DNA from: Bog-756 sp963745955
GTDB lineage: Bacteria; Actinomycetota; Acidimicrobiia; Acidimicrobiales; RAAP-2
Assembly: GCA_963745955.1 (NCBI GenBank)
Contig: CAVUZI010000007.1
Coordinates: forward strand, 744,001-808,000
DNA: 64,000 nucleotides
Direction of reading: 5' to 3'
Shown: positions 26,396-34,905 of the stretch, one piece after another
Numbering within the stretch: position 1 is the first letter of the stretch
How the letters are laid out: each line of letters begins with the position of its first letter
Position numbers and translations under genes: made by a program
The notes under the pieces: generated by a model
The model's database searches: none
Told to the model about the DNA's origin: nothing
What the model saw: the letters and a program-made list of their open reading frames with translations, nothing else

Positions 26396-27516
26396 ACGAG
26401 GTGCGGATCACCGGGTTGGGCCTCCATCCGTTCGGCCGTTTCGACGGGATGACCGGTCCGGGCATAGGCGTCGTGGCCGTACGGGCGGCTCTCGGCGAGG
26501 CGGGCATCGGCGCCCGCGACCTTCAGGCGGCCTTCTGCGGGACGGCCTATGGCGGAGTGGCCGCCGGGCATCGGGTCCTCGGCCCGTTGGCCGGCACGGG
26601 TATCCCCATCTACGACGTCGAGGCCGGCTGCGCATCGGGCGGCGCGGCACTGCAACTGGCGGCCGCATCGATCGCCTCGGGTCGACACGACCGGGTGCTC
26701 GCCTTCGGTATCGAAAAGATGCCGAAGGGCATCATCCGCTCGTCGTTCTTCGCCCCGTGGCAGGAGGCCGCGGGACTCACCCCGGCGCCGGCGTACTTCG
26801 CGCTGCGGGCGCAGCGGTTGCTCGCAGACACCGGCCTCACGGTCGAGCACCTGGCCCAGGTCGTCGTGAAGAACCGCCGCCACGGGGTCGACAACCCGGA
26901 CGCCATGTTCCGCAAGGCGGTGACGGTGGACGAGGTCCTGGCCGCGAGGATGATCTGTCCTCCGCTGACCTTGTTCATGCTGTGCTCGCCCAACGAAGGG
27001 GCCGCCGCGGTCGTCCTCGAGCGCGACGCGGACGGCCCGCGACTGGCCGGCATCTCGCTCCGCTCGCACCTGCCCGGCAACGTCCTGGGCGAGGACTCGC
27101 CGCTCTGTGGGATCGACGACACCTCGGTCACACCACCGACGACACTGGCCGCCGACGACGCCTACGCCCAGGCCGGCCTGGGCCCGGACGATGTCGACGT
27201 GGTCGAGTGCCAGGATACGGATGCGGCGCGCGAGCTGCTGGCCTGGGCAGAGCTCGGACTGTGCGCGCCGGGCGACCAGGCCGACGTCCTGGCCCGGGGC
27301 GATGCCCTGATCGGCGGGCGCCTGCCCATCAACCCCTCGGGCGGGCTGCTGTCGAAGGGCGAACCGCTGGGTGCCTCCGCGTTGGGCCAAGTCGTCGAAC
27401 TGGTCCGCCAACTGCGGGGTACGGCCGGTGCGCGCCAGGTGGAGGGTGCCCGGGTCGGGTTGGCCCATGTCATCGGGCGCGGCGCCAATGCCTGCGTGAC
27501 CTTGCTCGTGCAGTAA
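26392..27516 (+). CDS. thiolase-like (SCP-x/Ltp2-type) acyl-CoA enzyme with altered active site
   Basis: A 374-residue thiolase-superfamily protein. The N-terminal half has 'DVEAGCASGGAALQLA', placing Cys80 at the nucleophile position. In the C-terminal half the usual GHPxG motif reads 'GGLLSKGEPLGAS', so the catalytic His is replaced by Glu324, and the terminal 'IGRGANACVTLLV' keeps a second Cys. Loss of the His argues against ordinary Claisen chemistry. DUF35-thiolase-like pairs such as ChsH2/Ltp2 act as retro-aldolases on steroid side-chain CoA esters, a reasonable model here. It is coupled by a four-base GTGA overlap to the DUF35 gene. Confidence 0.78.
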   Translation: MNEVRITGLGLHPFGRFDGMTGPGIGVVAVRAALGEAGIGARDLQAAFCGTAYGGVAAGHRVLGPLAGTGIPIYDVEAGCASGGAALQLAAASIASGRHDRVLAFGIEKMPKGIIRSSFFAPWQEAAGLTPAPAYFALRAQRLLADTGLTVEHLAQVVVKNRRHGVDNPDAMFRKAVTVDEVLAARMICPPLTLFMLCSPNEGAAAVVLERDADGPRLAGISLRSHLPGNVLGEDSPLCGIDDTSVTPPTTLAADDAYAQAGLGPDDVDVVECQDTDAARELLAWAELGLCAPGDQADVLARGDALIGGRLPINPSGGLLSKGEPLGASALGQVVELVRQLRGTAGARQVEGARVGLAHVIGRGANACVTLLVQ

Positions 27517-27613
27517 CGGCGCTCGGGATAGGACGCGGCTCGGGCAGGAACGCGGCTCGGGCAGAACGCGGCCCGGGCAGGAACGCGGCTCGGGCAGGAC
27601 GCGGCTCGAGCCG
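27517..27613. repeat. 16-17-bp minisatellite, six copies
   Basis: Six units of CGCGGCTCGGGCAGGAA type, starting one base after the thiolase-like stop codon and filling the gap to a convergent methyltransferase. Inner copies differ by single bases or a one-base deletion. Confidence 0.85.
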
Positions 27614-27624
27614 TCGCTGCGGTG

Positions 27625-28389
27625 TCAGTGCGCCGAGGGCAACCGGCGGAGGGCAAAATGGGCTTTGACCGAATCGTCGGTCGCTCGGCCACCGACGTCG
27701 CTCACCACCTCGAGGAGCGCGAACCACCTCGCCAACGAGGCTCGGAGGCGGGAGAGGCCGACCCCGAGCTCACCGATCTCTTCATGGTGGAGGAGGTACT
27801 GGGACTCACCCACATGTTCGAAGATCCGGATATCCCAGAGCGACAAGCCGTCTTCGGCCAGCGAAACATCCATGATGAGCACGTTGTCGTCGAACTCGTA
27901 CACCCACGGGGGTTCTTCACCCAGGCGGCGGAGCTCGCCCACCGTGTTGACGTCGAGGATGAACAGCCCCCCTTCGTTGAGATGGTCGTACACCGCGGCG
28001 AACGTCGATTCCCAGGCGTCGAAGGTGAGGAGGTGATTGAGGCTGTCGAACACGCAGATGACCACGTCGAACCATTGGCCGAGAGCGAACGAGCTCATGT
28101 CCCCCAGGATCAAGTGTGCCCTCGGGACCTTGCGCCGGGCCAGAGCCAACATCTCCGGCGACTGGTCCAGGCCGGTCAGAGACCGAACGCTCGTGAGATG
28201 GGCGAGGATGGACCCGGTCCCACAGCCGAGCTCGAGGAGCGTCGTCGCGTCGGGTCGATAGCGGTCGATGAAATCGAGTACGCGCGCCGCCCGCGGCGCT
28301 GGATCATCCATCGCCGCGTCGTAGAAGCGGGCGAACCGTTCATACCCTCGCACCGGGCCACCGTGCCACAGTGTGGCCTCGGATTGCAT
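27625..28389 (-). CDS. class I SAM-dependent methyltransferase
   Basis: A 254-residue cytoplasmic methyltransferase. Motif I is 'LLELGCGTGSILAHL', motif II acid follows in 'LTGLDQSPEMLALAR', and 'LGDMSSFALGQWFDVVICVFDSLNHL' covers motifs III-IV in family order. 'LNEGGLFILDVNT' is the post-motif loop. Substrate is not evident. The promoter probably lies in the 270-base gap to the right, which also holds a strong hairpin ending the MerR-PP2C gene. A convergent repeat array lies 12 bases beyond its stop. Confidence 0.85.
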   Translation of the reverse strand: MQSEATLWHGGPVRGYERFARFYDAAMDDPAPRAARVLDFIDRYRPDATTLLELGCGTGSILAHLTSVRSLTGLDQSPEMLALARRKVPRAHLILGDMSSFALGQWFDVVICVFDSLNHLLTFDAWESTFAAVYDHLNEGGLFILDVNTVGELRRLGEEPPWVYEFDDNVLIMDVSLAEDGLSLWDIRIFEHVGESQYLLHHEEIGELGVGLSRLRASLARWFALLEVVSDVGGRATDDSVKAHFALRRLPSAH

Positions 28390-28465
28390 CCGCCGTTCGC
28401 ACCCCCGGCCGGAACGGCCCCATCCGGGCGGAAATGCCGGAGGCCGGAGGCGGCCCCTGCGGGCA

Positions 28466-28510
28466 CCGGGTCCGCTGAGTTCTGCCGCTCGAAGCTCTCA
28501 GCGGACCCGG
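28466..28510. terminator. 14-bp perfect stem after the MerR-PP2C gene
   Basis: CCGGGTCCGCTGAG (28466-28479) and CTCAGCGGACCCGG (28497-28510) pair perfectly across a 17-base loop. It sits downstream of the leftward MerR-PP2C gene and upstream of the methyltransferase. It could be a terminator or an operator dyad; no U-tract is visible. Confidence 0.5.
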
Positions 28511-28660
28511 CATCCATGGCATCGGCCGATTCGGAATCGGGCTTGAGCGGTCCGGCCCACCTGGACCTGCCGGCCCCCTGGGCCCGTTGCCCAGTCAGCC
28601 AGTTGTCCGACGTGGCTCCCAACCCGGGCGTCTTCACCACGAGGCTCGCCTTCGCCGGTC

Positions 28661-29734
28661 TCAGGAGACGTCGACGAGCAAGGCGGTGACGTTGTCCTCC
28701 GCTTCGTGCTCCACCGCCCGTGCGACCAATTCGTCGGCGGATTCCTGGGGCTCGAGTTCCGATGCCAGCAAAGCGTTGAGCTCGGCGGTGGACAGGGCCT
28801 TGAAGAGACCGTCGGAGCAGAGCACCAGCCGGTCGCCGGACTGGCAGGAAACTCCGGCGTGGTCGATGTCCACGTCCGGGAGGACGCCGATGGCCCGCGT
28901 GAGGACGTACCGGTAGGGGTGGGTCTGGGCGTCCGCTTCACTGAGCTCGCCGGCCCGGATCAGATCGGCGATGACAGTGTGGTCGTGGGTCAGCTGTTCC
29001 ACGCGCCCATTTCGAAAACGGTACAGGCGCGAGTCGCCGACATGGAGAACGATCGCCGCCGCATCCGAGGTCATTGCCAGGGCCACCAGTGTGGTCCCCA
29101 TGGTCGCATCCTGGCCGTTTGCCTGCCGCCAGACGGCACGATTGGCGTCCCGGAAACCATCGAGCAGGCCCGAGACGGTGCGGTCCGCAGAGAAGGCGGC
29201 GTCGAGCGTGTCCAGGGCGAGTCGGCTGGCGATATCGCCGTCCTGGAGGCCACCCAGGCCGTCTGCCACCGCGAACAATCCGTCACCGACCAGCACGGCG
29301 TCTTGGTTGGTGTCGCGCCCGCCTCGATGGGTGGACGCTCCGCTCACAAATGTGTGTGTCAACGCAGTTCCTTTCCTCGAGATCTCCCGTTGAGCCGGAG
29401 GGGGTGCCTGGCCCAACGCCAAGGCGGCTCGAGCCTGGACCAGGGCCTGGCGACGGGCCTTCGACTCGCTCACGATCTGCCGGTCCCAACGATCGAGGGT
29501 GTCCGGGTCGGGGGTGTCGAAGAACTCGGCGATGTCATCGACGGCTATCCCGGTCCGGCGCAGCAGGGCGATGACCCGGGCTCGGTGCAGCTGGCCGGTG
29601 GAGTAATAGCGGTAGCCCGACGAGCCGTCGACGGCGGCCGGGACCAGGAGGCCGGCAGCGGCGTACGAGCGCAGCATCTTGGCCGACAGGCCGCACCGGG
29701 CCGAGAAGTCGCCGATGCTCAACAGTTCATCCAC
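28661..29734 (-). CDS. MerR-type HTH fused to PP2C protein phosphatase
   Basis: A 357-residue two-domain protein. Residues 1-70 are a MerR-type winged helix ('LSIGDFSARCGLSAKMLRSY', 'GYRYYSTGQLHRARVIALLR'), followed by a short coiled coil to about 115. Residues 127-357 form a PP2C-family Ser/Thr phosphatase with the metal-binding Asp motifs 'DTNQDAVLV', 'FAVADGLGG', 'VLHVGDSRLYR', 'LVLCSDGLFKAL' and 'EAEDNVTALLVD' all present. In place of the usual drug-binding effector domain it has an enzyme, so DNA binding and dephosphorylation may be linked. No Ser/Thr kinase lies nearby in the window. Confidence 0.88.
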   Translation of the reverse strand: MDELLSIGDFSARCGLSAKMLRSYAAAGLLVPAAVDGSSGYRYYSTGQLHRARVIALLRRTGIAVDDIAEFFDTPDPDTLDRWDRQIVSESKARRQALVQARAALALGQAPPPAQREISRKGTALTHTFVSGASTHRGGRDTNQDAVLVGDGLFAVADGLGGLQDGDIASRLALDTLDAAFSADRTVSGLLDGFRDANRAVWRQANGQDATMGTTLVALAMTSDAAAIVLHVGDSRLYRFRNGRVEQLTHDHTVIADLIRAGELSEADAQTHPYRYVLTRAIGVLPDVDIDHAGVSCQSGDRLVLCSDGLFKALSTAELNALLASELEPQESADELVARAVEHEAEDNVTALLVDVS

Positions 29735-29854
29735 GCCTAGAGCATGGACCCTTCCCGCAGGGCAGAGTCAACAGCCACGGAGGACAGGAGCCCTGGCGTC
29801 CGACAGGGTGCCGCTCGGGTGTTGCCGGCCGCGGCACTGACTAGAGTCCATCCG

Positions 29855-30661
29855 ATGACCTTGACCCCTGACGCAGTGCTTCTCACCGGAATGGTCGCGG
29901 TGGTCACCGGCGGCGGATCGGGCATCGGGCGCGGCGTGGCCGGGACCCTGGCCGCCTTCGGAGCAACGGTGGCGATCTGGGAGCGCGATCCGGAGACCTG
30001 CCAGATCGCCGCGGCAGAGTTCGACGGCCTCGGGATCACCGTGGACGTCCGCGAGAGTGCCGAGGTCGACGCGGCGCTGGCCCGCACCCGCGACGAGCTC
30101 GGTGAGGTCCAGATTCTGGTGAACAATGCGGGCGGAGTGTTCTCGGTCCCGTTTCTGGAAAGCGCGGAGAAGGGCTGGGACGCCCTGTACCGGGCCAATC
30201 TCAAACACGTCATGCTGTGCACCCACCGGGTGGCCCGGGCCATGGTGGCGGCCGGACTGCCGGGCAGCATCATCAACGTGACGTCCATCGAAGGGGTACG
30301 GGCGGCCCCCGGCTACGCCCCCTACGCGGCGGCCAAGTCCGGGGTCATCAACTTCACGAAGACGATCGCCCTCGAGCTGGCACCGAACGGGATCAGGGTC
30401 AATGCCCTGGCCCCCGACATCACCTTCACCGAAGGGCTGGCCGCGGTCGCCCCGCCCGGCAGCCACGAGCACTTCGGGCACGTCGTCCCCATGGGCAGGG
30501 TCGGCCATGTCGACGAGATGGGCGGTGCTGCCGTGTTCCTGGCCTCCGACCTCTCCAGCTACGTGACCGGACAGACGCTGCACGTCGACGGTGGCACCCA
30601 TGCCGCCGGAGGCTGGTACCACCATCCGACTTCGGGCCACTACATCCTCGGGCCGCCCTGA
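29855..30661 (+). CDS. short-chain dehydrogenase/reductase
   Basis: A 268-residue classical SDR. The cofactor motif 'VTGGGSGIGRGVAG', the 'LVNNAGGVFSV' motif and the catalytic Ser and Tyr/Lys in 'INVTSIEG' and 'YAPYAAAKSG' are all there. 'HVDGGTHAAGGWY' is the C-terminal loop. ATG 29855 is used: TAGAGT lies seven bases before it, like a -10 box of a leaderless message; the frame is open upstream to 29744 but without similarity. It is divergent from the MerR-PP2C gene, which could regulate it. Substrate unknown. Confidence 0.85.
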   Translation: MTLTPDAVLLTGMVAVVTGGGSGIGRGVAGTLAAFGATVAIWERDPETCQIAAAEFDGLGITVDVRESAEVDAALARTRDELGEVQILVNNAGGVFSVPFLESAEKGWDALYRANLKHVMLCTHRVARAMVAAGLPGSIINVTSIEGVRAAPGYAPYAAAKSGVINFTKTIALELAPNGIRVNALAPDITFTEGLAAVAPPGSHEHFGHVVPMGRVGHVDEMGGAAVFLASDLSSYVTGQTLHVDGGTHAAGGWYHHPTSGHYILGPP

Positions 30662-30682
30662 CATCGGCGGGTGGTGGACGGC

Positions 30683-31498
30683 TCACTGGTCGAGCGCGGG
30701 ATGGCGCCGGGCCACCATGGGAACGAGCACGCTGCGCGGTGAGAGCCACCCGGCGGCGGCCGTGAGCCGGTTGGCCAGGCCGGGAATGACCACCGCCCGG
30801 TCGGCATCCAACCCGGCGACCGCCGCCTTGGCCACATCACCAGCCGGCAGCCACATCATCTTCGGCATGGCGCCGGCCGCCTCCTCGTCCGAGATGCCGG
30901 CCGCGGCGGCGAATCCGGTCTCCACCGGGCCCGGGCAGAGCACGGTCACCGCCACTCCCTTGCCCCGCAACTCGCCCCGGAGGGCATGGCTGTAGGAGAG
31001 CACGAAGGCCTTGCTCGCCCCATAGCCGGCCTGGCCCGGAAGCGGCTGGAAGGCCGCCGTCGACGCCACGTTGAGCACGGCGCCGCTCCGGCGCTCGACC
31101 ATCCCGGGCACGAACAGGGAGCACAGATGGACCACAGCTTCGACATCGGTGCGGACCATGGCCACCTCGGCGGCCGGATCGGAGCGGTAGACCGGGCCCA
31201 TGGTCGAGAACCCCGCATTGTTGACGAGCACGTTGACCGACAGCGACCGGGTCTCGAGCTCGGCGGCGATGGCGCTCCGCGACGAATCGTCGGCCAGGTC
31301 GGCGACGATGACCTCGGCCCGGACACCGTGGGCGGCGGCCAGTTCATCGGCCAGCCGGCGCAGCTTCTCCTGGCTGCGGGCCACCAGCGTGACCCCGAGC
31401 CCCCGCCCGGCGAGCAGGCGGGCGATGGCGGCGCCGATTCCGGAGGAGGCTCCGGTCACCAGGCACGTGCGATCGGGGCTGGGAGCGGGAAGGACCAT
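30683..31498 (-). CDS. short-chain dehydrogenase/reductase (DltE/FabG-like)
   Basis: A 271-residue SDR with 'LVTGASSGIGAAIARLLAGRG', 'LVNNAGFSTMGPV', Ser in 'LNVASTAAFQP' and Tyr/Lys in 'GYGASKAFVLSYS'. 'LCPGPVETGF' is the usual PG motif. The C-terminal 'VVIPGLANRLTAAAGWLSPR' resembles the membrane-associated tail of SDRs acting on lipid substrates. ATG 31498 is preferred over 31549 because the extra residues have no counterpart in the family. It lies 60 bases after the citrate-synthase-like gene, same direction. Confidence 0.82.
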   Translation of the reverse strand: MVLPAPSPDRTCLVTGASSGIGAAIARLLAGRGLGVTLVARSQEKLRRLADELAAAHGVRAEVIVADLADDSSRSAIAAELETRSLSVNVLVNNAGFSTMGPVYRSDPAAEVAMVRTDVEAVVHLCSLFVPGMVERRSGAVLNVASTAAFQPLPGQAGYGASKAFVLSYSHALRGELRGKGVAVTVLCPGPVETGFAAAAGISDEEAAGAMPKMMWLPAGDVAKAAVAGLDADRAVVIPGLANRLTAAAGWLSPRSVLVPMVARRHPALDQ

Positions 31499-31558
31499 CG
31501 ACAGAGCGTAGGTCTTCTCACCCGTGCCGGCGCTCGGCTGCCTCGCCAAGCCGAGTTG

Positions 31559-32758
31559 TCAGTGCCGGCCGGGTGTGGCGTAGACGGCGCGGGCGCGGTA
31601 GCGGAGCGGCCGCTCTCCGAGCTCCTCGAGGTAGTGGGCCACCCACCCGGCAACCCGTGCCACCGTGAACAGCGTGCGGCCCGCATCCGGCGCCATCCCC
31701 GTCGACCAGGCGATGGCGGCCATACCGAGGTCGACGTTGGGGAGCGGGATGGAATGGGCGGCCGCCAGCTCGACGAGGGCGGCGACCGTCCTGATCTGAT
31801 CGGCGGTGGCCAGCTGTTCGAACAGTTGGAAAAGCACGGAGAAGCGGGCGTCGCCGTGCTTGTAGACCGTGTGTCCGAAGCCGGGGAGGATGCCCTGCCA
31901 TCGGAGCGTGTCGTCGAGAGCCCGCTCGGGACCGTCGCGCTCGGCATCGACCAGCAGCGAATAGGCAAGCTGGCTGGCTCCACCGTGCAACGGGCCGGCG
32001 ATGGTCCCGAGCCCGGCCAGTACCGCGTCGTACACGTCGGCCCGGGTGGAGGCCGCGATCCGAACCGCCATGGTCGAGGTGGCCAGCTCGTGGTCGGCCA
32101 TCAGCACCATGGCGGCATTGACCGCCCGGATGACGTCCGGGGTCGGATCGGCGGTCAGAGCCGAGGTCAGGCGGGCGGCCATCGAGCCGGCGAGGTCCAC
32201 GCCGCCGGCCGTCGCAGGTGCCAGCCGGCCTCCGGCCGCGGCCAGCACGTCCACCATCGAAGCCGTCAGCCGCCTGGCCGTGCGGACCACGGACTCCGGC
32301 CGAAGGTCGGCGCGCAGGGGGTCGCGGGCGCCGGCCATGACGACGGCCCAGCGGATCCGGTCCGATGGTCCGAGGTCCGGCGGCCGGCCCAAGGCCAACG
32401 GCGACCAGTCGTCAAGGCGGGGTTCCGAGTCATGGCCGTCGGTGCTCCACAGCCATTCGGCCACCTGCTCGTAGCGCCAGCTGGTGGCCAGGTCGGTCGC
32501 CCGCCTGCCGCGGTAGACCGGGCCCTCGTCGGTCAGCTGGGTGATACCGGTGGTGATGGTGACCATCCGGGTCTCGACCGCCTTGCCCTGGCGCGACCGG
32601 CGGGCCAGCCGCTCCACCTCGTCCATGTCGAACAGGCTCCGACGTCCGCTGGCCGCCCGATGCGAGACCAACAGGCCACGGCTCACGTAGGCGTAGAGCG
32701 TCGACACCTTCACGCCGAGCCGGCGGGCGGCCTCATCGCTCTCCAGCATCCGCTCCAC
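31559..32758 (-). CDS. citrate synthase-like enzyme with N-terminal HTH
   Basis: A 399-residue protein. Residues 1-55 form a MerR/excisionase-like HTH ('LESDEAARRLGVKVSTLYAY', 'GRRSLFDMDEVERLARR'); residues 65-399 are a citrate synthase domain. The catalytic residues are kept: His258 in 'GPLHGGAS', His296 in 'GFGHTVYKHGD' and Asp343 in 'PNVDLGMA'. The enzyme should condense acetyl- or propionyl-CoA with a 2-oxoacid. The HTH suggests it may also bind DNA, perhaps its own promoter. It is divergent from a second citrate synthase with CBS domains. Confidence 0.85.
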   Translation of the reverse strand: MERMLESDEAARRLGVKVSTLYAYVSRGLLVSHRAASGRRSLFDMDEVERLARRSRQGKAVETRMVTITTGITQLTDEGPVYRGRRATDLATSWRYEQVAEWLWSTDGHDSEPRLDDWSPLALGRPPDLGPSDRIRWAVVMAGARDPLRADLRPESVVRTARRLTASMVDVLAAAGGRLAPATAGGVDLAGSMAARLTSALTADPTPDVIRAVNAAMVLMADHELATSTMAVRIAASTRADVYDAVLAGLGTIAGPLHGGASQLAYSLLVDAERDGPERALDDTLRWQGILPGFGHTVYKHGDARFSVLFQLFEQLATADQIRTVAALVELAAAHSIPLPNVDLGMAAIAWSTGMAPDAGRTLFTVARVAGWVAHYLEELGERPLRYRARAVYATPGRH

Positions 32759-32775
32759 CCGGCCATCCTAGCTGA

Positions 32776-32798
32776 CATTGACTTGATCAACATTTACA
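32776..32798. promoter_or_regulatory. candidate shared operator between citrate synthase genes
   Basis: The palindrome TTGATCAA (32783-32790) is flanked by ACATTGAC and CATTTAC, giving a longer imperfect dyad about 20 bases upstream of the HTH-citrate synthase start. It is AT-richer than its surroundings and sits where a regulator of both divergent genes would bind. Confidence 0.3.
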
Positions 32799-32877
32799 GC
32801 AACGGTCACGGACGTCACACTGGTGGGAGCGAACCGATCAGACCAGGGCGGAAGGTCCGTCCGGACGAGGAGAACCG

Positions 32878-34395
32878 ATGGCCACCGCCGTACAGGAGCT
32901 GATGTCGTCCCCCCCGGTCACCTGCGACGTCGACGCGTCGTTGACCGAGGCCACCTTCTTGATGAACAGCCGGCAGATCGGATCGGTGGTGGTGACCGAC
33001 GGGCCCGCCATCGCCGGGATCCTCACCGAGCGGGATCTGCTCCGGGCCGCGGCCACCCGGGCCGATCCGCGGGCTGATTCGGTGCGGCGCTGGATGACCG
33101 CCGACCCGGACGTCCTCAGCCCCGACGACGAGGTGGTCGAGGCGTGGTCCGGGCTGACCCATCACCAGTACCGGCATCTCCCCGTCGTGGACGACGGCCG
33201 ACTGGTCGGCGTGGTCTCCATCCGCGACCTGTTGACGGTGGCACAGATCCGGCCGGCTGACGAGGTGAGCGCCGATGTGCCCCGCGGGCTCGAAGGTGTG
33301 GTCGTGGCCGAGACGTCGGTGGGCGACGTCCGCGGCAAGGAAGGGTTCTTCCACTACCGCCAGTACTCGGCCACCGAGTTGGCTGCCAAACGATCGCTCG
33401 AGGATGTCTGGAAGCTGCTCTTCGACGGCGAGCTGCCCGATCGGACCGGATCGGAGAGGTTCACCGACGAGGTGGCCGGCCTGCGCAGTATCCCCGACGG
33501 GCTGGCCGACATGCTCCCCACCCTGGCCACCATGGGCACCCCGCTCGACGTCCTGCGCACCGGTGTCTCCATCCTGGGCGCCGAACTCGGTTGGCGCCCC
33601 ACCCACGACATCGACCACGACGAACTGAGGTCACAGGCCCTGCGCCTCTGCGCCGTCGTCCCCACCCTGTTGACCGCGGTGTTCCGGCTGCAGCAGGGCA
33701 AGGAGCCAGTCCCGCCGCGTGACGATCTCGGGTACGCCGCCAACTACCTGTGGATGCTCCTCGGGAGGGAGGCCCCGGCCGCCCATGTGCGGGCCATCGA
33801 GGAGTATCTGGTGCTCACCATCGACCACGGATTCAATGCATCCACGTTCACGGCCCGGGTGATCACGTCCACGGGTGCCGACCTGGCCGCATCTGTCGTC
33901 GGGGCCATCGGGGCGCTGTCAGGACCGCTGCACGGAGGCGCACCCAGCCGCGCCCTGGCCATGCTCGACTCGATCGGAACGCCGGACCGGGCGGAGCCGT
34001 GGATCCGCGACGCGGTCACCCGCGGCGACCGGATCATGGGGTTCGGCCATCGCGTCTACAAGACGGATGACCCGAGGTCGGTCTTCTTGCGGGACGTGGC
34101 CCGGACCCTCGGCGGTGACCTCGTCGAGTTCGCAGAAGAGGTCGAACGGACGACGGTCGATGTGCTGGCCGAGCTCAAGCCGGGGCGCCAGCTCTACACC
34201 AACGTCGAGTTCTTCGCCGGCGTGGTGATGCACACCTGTGGCATACCCCGCGAGATGTTCACCCCGACCTTCGCCTCCAGCCGCACCATCGGCTGGGCCA
34301 CCCACGTGATGGAGCAGGCCGCCGACAACCGCCTGATCCGCCCGGCGGCGCGCTACGCCGGTCCTCCCCCGCCCCAGCCGGTGCCCACCGTCTGA
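32878..34395 (+). CDS. CBS-domain citrate synthase
   Basis: A 505-residue fusion: two CBS motifs (about 8-60 and 70-125), a linker, and a citrate synthase domain from about 138. His352 ('GPLHGGAPS') and His391 ('GFGHRVYKTDDPR') are conserved; the third catalytic position reads 'TNVEFFAGV', with Glu444 where Asp is usual. CBS pairs bind adenine nucleotides, so activity may follow energy charge. ATG 32878 has GGAG nine bases upstream. It diverges from the HTH-citrate synthase, and both may be active in central or methylcitrate metabolism. Whether the Glu keeps activity is unknown. Confidence 0.87.
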   Translation: MATAVQELMSSPPVTCDVDASLTEATFLMNSRQIGSVVVTDGPAIAGILTERDLLRAAATRADPRADSVRRWMTADPDVLSPDDEVVEAWSGLTHHQYRHLPVVDDGRLVGVVSIRDLLTVAQIRPADEVSADVPRGLEGVVVAETSVGDVRGKEGFFHYRQYSATELAAKRSLEDVWKLLFDGELPDRTGSERFTDEVAGLRSIPDGLADMLPTLATMGTPLDVLRTGVSILGAELGWRPTHDIDHDELRSQALRLCAVVPTLLTAVFRLQQGKEPVPPRDDLGYAANYLWMLLGREAPAAHVRAIEEYLVLTIDHGFNASTFTARVITSTGADLAASVVGAIGALSGPLHGGAPSRALAMLDSIGTPDRAEPWIRDAVTRGDRIMGFGHRVYKTDDPRSVFLRDVARTLGGDLVEFAEEVERTTVDVLAELKPGRQLYTNVEFFAGVVMHTCGIPREMFTPTFASSRTIGWATHVMEQAADNRLIRPAARYAGPPPPQPVPTV

Positions 34396-34398
34396 AGG

Positions 34399-34905
34399 TC
34401 AGTCTGCAGGGGCGTCCCTCCGGGGAAGGATGCCGGGGGCGGCGATGGACCGCTCCTCGACCCACTGGAGATGGAGCTCACGTCGGGCGAACCTCCATCC
34501 CGAGTCGGTGGACCGGTAGGTGTCGTGGTAGCGGATGAACCAGACCGTGTCGGTCCCGCCCCCACTGCGGCCCTCCGCCGCGGACGCATGGTGGGCCACG
34601 CACAGCACCGTCCCGGTGGCGGTCGTTCCATCCAGGACGTAGCGGTGATCGGACATCTGGTGGAATGTCCGGACATAGACCCCGAGGCCGTCCGGCACCC
34701 GGCGCAGGGAGTCGTAGCCGGACCGGGTGATCACCGGCCGCAGTTCTTCGGGGAAGTTCGGGACCACGAGCTCTCCGTCGGCCACGAACAGCCCGGCGAA
34801 CCGCTCGCCGTCACGACCGTCGGCAGCGGCCCCGTACTCGGTGGACAGCCACCGCAGCTCCTCGATGACCGGAGATTGGTCGAAAGGCCGGCTGGCCGCG
34901 GTCAC
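34399..34905 (-). CDS. SnoaL-like/NTF2-fold protein
   Basis: A 168-residue protein with an alpha+beta cone pattern: an N-terminal helix 'VIEELRWLSTEYGAAADGRD', then 'FAGLFVADGELVVP' and 'DHRYVLDGTTATGTVLCVA', then 'DTYRSTDSGWRFARRELHLQW' in family order. SnoaL-like proteins are cyclases, isomerases or dehydratases, or lack known activity. It starts at GTG 34905, overlapping the LLM oxidoreductase stop as GTGA, so the two probably act on one pathway. Its stop lies four bases from the convergent citrate synthase stop. Confidence 0.75.
   Translation of the reverse strand: MTAASRPFDQSPVIEELRWLSTEYGAAADGRDGERFAGLFVADGELVVPNFPEELRPVITRSGYDSLRRVPDGLGVYVRTFHQMSDHRYVLDGTTATGTVLCVAHHASAAEGRSGGGTDTVWFIRYHDTYRSTDSGWRFARRELHLQWVEERSIAAPGILPRRDAPAD

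Noticed and set aside
27517..27613. Possible CRISPR array
   Set aside because: Units of 16-17 bases are contiguous without unique spacers and no cas gene is near; it is a minisatellite.
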